Below are positions 61,495 through 64,000 of a stretch of 64,000 nt of DNA, one piece after another. The notes beneath the pieces are model-generated. The model was given only the letters and a program-made list of their open reading frames with translations. It ran no database searches and was not told the DNA's origin. Position numbers and translations under genes: made by a program. This DNA comes from Phymorhynchus buccinoides. Its lineage: Eukaryota; Mollusca; Gastropoda; Neogastropoda; Raphitomidae. Position 1 is the first letter of the stretch. Each line of letters opens with the position of its first letter. The stretch is taken from NCBI GenBank assembly GCA_017654935.2, contig CM065712.1, positions 17,856,017-17,920,016 of the forward strand, in the 5' to 3' direction.

Positions 61495-62840
61495 CTGGTG
61501 TTAACATTGGATGCTAAACTACCATACTAGAGATACAAGAACCCACCATTTGCAGTCCATCCAGCAGACGGTGCATTCTGGTGTCAACATTGGATGCTAA
61601 ACTACCATACTAGAGATACAAGAACCCACCATTTGCAGTCCATCCAGTAGACGGTGCAGTCTGGTGTCAACATGGGATGCTAAACCACCATACTAGAGAT
61701 ACAAGAACCCACCATTTGCAGTCCATCCAGCAGACGGTGCAGTCTGGTGTCAACATGGGATGCTAAACCACCATACTAGAGATACAAGAACCCACCATTT
61801 GCAGTCCATCAAGCAGACCGTGCATTCTGGTGTCAACATTGGATGCTAAACTACCATACTAGAGATACAAGAACCCACCATTTGCAGTCCATCCAGCAGA
61901 CGGTGCAGTCTGGTGTCAACATTGGATGCTAAACTACCATACTAGAGATACAAGAACCCACCATTTGCAGTCCATCCAGCAGACGGTGCATTCTGGTGTC
62001 AACATTGGATGCTAAACTACCATACTAGAGATACAAGAACCCACCATTTGCAGTCCATCCAGCAGACGGTGCATTCTGGTGTCAACATTGGATGCTAAAC
62101 TACCATACTAGAGATACAAGAACCCACCATTTGCAGTCCATCCAGCAGACGGTGCATTCTGGTGTCAACATTGGATGCTAAACTACCATACTAGAGATAC
62201 AAGAACCCACCATTTGCAGTCCATCCAGCAGACGGTGCATTCTGGTGTCAACATTGGATGCTAAACTACCATACTAGAGATACAAGAACCCACCATTTGC
62301 AGTCCATCAAGCAGACCGTGCATTCTGGTGTCAACATTGGATGCTAAACTACCATACTAGAGATACAAGAACCCACCATTTGCAGTCCATCCAGCAGACG
62401 GTGCATTCTGGTGTCAACATTGGATGCTAAACTACCATACTAGAGATACAAGAACCCACCATTTGCAGTCCATCCAGCAGACGGTGCAGTCTGGTGTCAA
62501 CATTGGATGCTAAACTACCATACTAGAGATACAAGAACCCACCATTTGCAGTCCATCCAGCAGACGGTGCATTCTGGTGTCAACATTGGATGCTAAACTA
62601 CCATACTAGAGATACAAGAACCCACCATTTGCAGTCCATCCAGCAGACGGTGCATTCTGGTGTCAACATTGGATGCTAAACTACCATACTAGAGATACAA
62701 GAACCCACCATTTGCAGTCCATCCAGCAGACGGTGCAGTCTGGTGTCAACATTGGATGCTAAACTACCATACTAGAGATACAAGAACCCACCATTTGCAG
62801 TCCATCCAGCAGACGGTTCTGCTTCTTCGTCTCACTCAGC
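61495..62840 (-). repeat. 83-bp tandem array of shortened exon-i copies (16 units)
   Basis: Sixteen near-identical 83-bp units (15 exact 83-bp intervals from 61,541 to 62,786). On the minus strand each unit contains an acceptor-like TTGACACCAG, a 31-nt mini-exon made of the first 7 nt of exon i fused to its last 24 nt, and a donor ATG|GTGGGTTC, followed by about 50 bp of intron. The middle of the exon has been deleted in every unit. Thirty-one nt is not a multiple of three, so inclusion of one unit would shift the frame. Confidence 0.85.
62792..62840 (-). pseudogene. Partial copy of CFAP58-like exon i, first unit of the 83-bp array
   Basis: On the minus strand this reads LSETKKQNRLLDGLQM up to a donor ATG|GTGGGT, paralogous to the end of exon i (RIKKEKQNISLDGLHM). 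About 58 nt align to the exon-i 3' end before the copy jumps to intron sequence. The acceptor used by the array units (CACCAG) is mutated to CATCATA here; a different AG (ACACAG|GCTGAG) 49 nt upstream of the donor could serve but would leave phase 1. It could instead be a genuine upstream exon, or simply the least-deleted ancestor of the array units. Confidence 0.45.
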
Positions 62841-63049
62841 CTGTGTATTATGATGTCAAATGTGGATGTAAAACCACTATACGTACTTGTATTTATTTAT
62901 TATTTTGGTATATTCTAGTCACAGAGACTTATCTCCGTGAAATTCGGGCTGCTCTCCCCCGGCCCTGGCGAATGCGTTGCGGCAAGCGCAGCGCCTACCC
63001 ATTGGGTGGTTTTTTTAGGGGAGGGGGAGGAGGAGGGGAAGGCAGTCTT

Positions 63050-63322
63050 GGGAAAACTAGCTATCAATCTGGTCATACCAGGCAGCGGGAATTCTCACTG
63101 CTCTTCCTGACTTTTAACTGCCGTGAGATTTTAACGTACATAAAGCGCACGGGTCAGACTAGCTTTAAGTCCCTATCCGAAGGACTCGACGTTCAGTTCG
63201 ATTTTCCTGTCGAACTAGAGAGAAAGGGCGAGGCCGGGATTCGAACCGAGGTCACTCACGTTGCAGTCACGCATTGAAATCGGCAGGCGAACGTCTTAAC
63301 CACGGTGCCACCGTCCTTCCTT
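63050..63322 (-). mobile_element. tRNA-derived SINE of a second family
   Basis: The minus-strand head has GGTGGCACCGTGGTTAAG and a B box GGTTCGAATCCCGG. Downstream is GAGTCCTTCGGATAGGGAC, close to a domain shared by several invertebrate SINE families, then CGTGCGCTTTATGTACG. Sequence and body differ from the SINEs at 16,850 and 27,347. Confidence 0.78.
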
Positions 63323-63370
63323 TGTGCACGTTGGTATCAAAACATTATGTTAAACGACGAACGGTAGTAA

Positions 63371-64000
63371 TATAGCTGGCCACAAAAAGTTAGGGAACAC
63401 TTTCAAAATACACAATGCTTATTTGCTTGTAGCGTCCAAACGCGTCATATCTGAAACTTAAAACGTGGCAGTTACATGCACAAGAGACAGGGCTTTACTG
63501 AGAAAGCAAAACATGTTCGCGATCGCCATTGGTTTCTATGGTAGCGTGAGTTTAAAAACGCCTCTAAATCCACTGAGAAAACTGCAACAAATTTAGTGCA
63601 TCAGCATTTTCTCCATAGAGTGATTTGCGCAAAATGGTACTCATCACACGTTAGCAGGAAGCTTAAAGAATGCCTACAACTCTCAATACCCGGTAACGGG
63701 AAGGTCCTTTCTAACCAGAAGAGATAGTGAAATTATTCGCTTAGTTTCGAGAGTTGTGCAGCAAAAGTTGAGTGTTTTGGAACTTGGGATACCCTTGGCA
63801 TAACTGTAGGAAGGTGGTTGCCAATTTCAGGTATCGAGTGTCGGTCGTTATTAAGCTGTGACAGCGGTTCCCGCACAGCCACACTTCCCTGTAGCCATAC
63901 CAGGGCTCTCCTTAGACCAGGGCTCTCCTTAGATCCAAAAGGCTCAACTTTTCCCGCACAGCCATCATGACTCAGCATCTATTTGCACTACCTCTTTTGT
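63371..64000 (+). other. Possible Tc1-like transposon remnant at the right edge
   Basis: TATAGCTGGCCACAAAAAGT and TAGGGAACAC resemble the start of Tc1-type inverted repeats. The following sequence has short broken frames with a faint HTH-like segment near 63,790-63,850. A 17-bp segment (CCAGGGCTCTCCTTAGA) is duplicated at 63,901. The other end lies outside the window. Confidence 0.3.

Noticed and set aside
61495..62840. CRISPR-like array of regular repeats
   Set aside because: The whole 83-bp unit is repeated with no variable spacers, and the genome is eukaryotic.
62756..63277. 173-codon plus-strand frame
   Set aside because: It spans the end of the 83-bp array and a SINE, with no family similarity.

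Overview
The window looks like animal nuclear DNA. It has a spliced gene with long introns, non-LTR retrotransposons, tRNA-derived SINEs, a probable solo LTR, dense di-, tri- and tetranucleotide microsatellites and two very large minisatellites. A marine mollusc or another lophotrochozoan is my best guess, from repeat style and SINE type only. There is a 500-base assembly gap at 33,501-34,000.

The only host gene I can support is on the minus strand. Eight exons (61,494 down to 35,602) encode 466 contiguous codons of a coiled-coil protein that aligns collinearly with the centre and C-terminal half of CFAP58 (CCDC147), an axoneme/flagellum protein. All splice sites are GT-AG and the phases match. 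The 5' exons lie beyond the right edge. The last exons were not found and may lie in the gap or beyond the left edge.

Most of the rest of the right half is intron. Intron iii-iv (10.3 kb) is filled by about 125 copies of a 69-bp G-rich unit. Intron v-vi (7.1 kb) carries an antisense LINE. Around at least five exons, the exon edge together with its splice site has been copied into the neighbouring intron, sometimes as an array: 16 x 83 bp at exon i, and 6 extra donor copies at exon v. Exon vi has one head copy, exon vii four tail copies, and exon viii two head and two or three tail copies. One exon-vii copy is split by a 1.6-kb TIR element. I consider this the most unusual feature of the window.

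Left half: an ACAT array; a minus-strand LINE (2,556-5,350) split by a 1,702-bp element with TG...CA ends and a 5-bp duplication; about 206 copies of a 36-bp minisatellite (5,403-12,810); microsatellite-rich DNA with a SINE (16,850-17,093), local tandem duplications and copies of a small MITE-like family; then a 6.9-kb minus-strand LINE (23,149-30,033) with ORF1, endonuclease, RT and RNase H, interrupted by an 849-bp SINE-headed insertion with an 8-bp duplication. A second copy of that LINE lies at about 41,950-47,333 in the opposite orientation. Both copies are dead. The right edge holds another SINE and a possible Tc1-like remnant.
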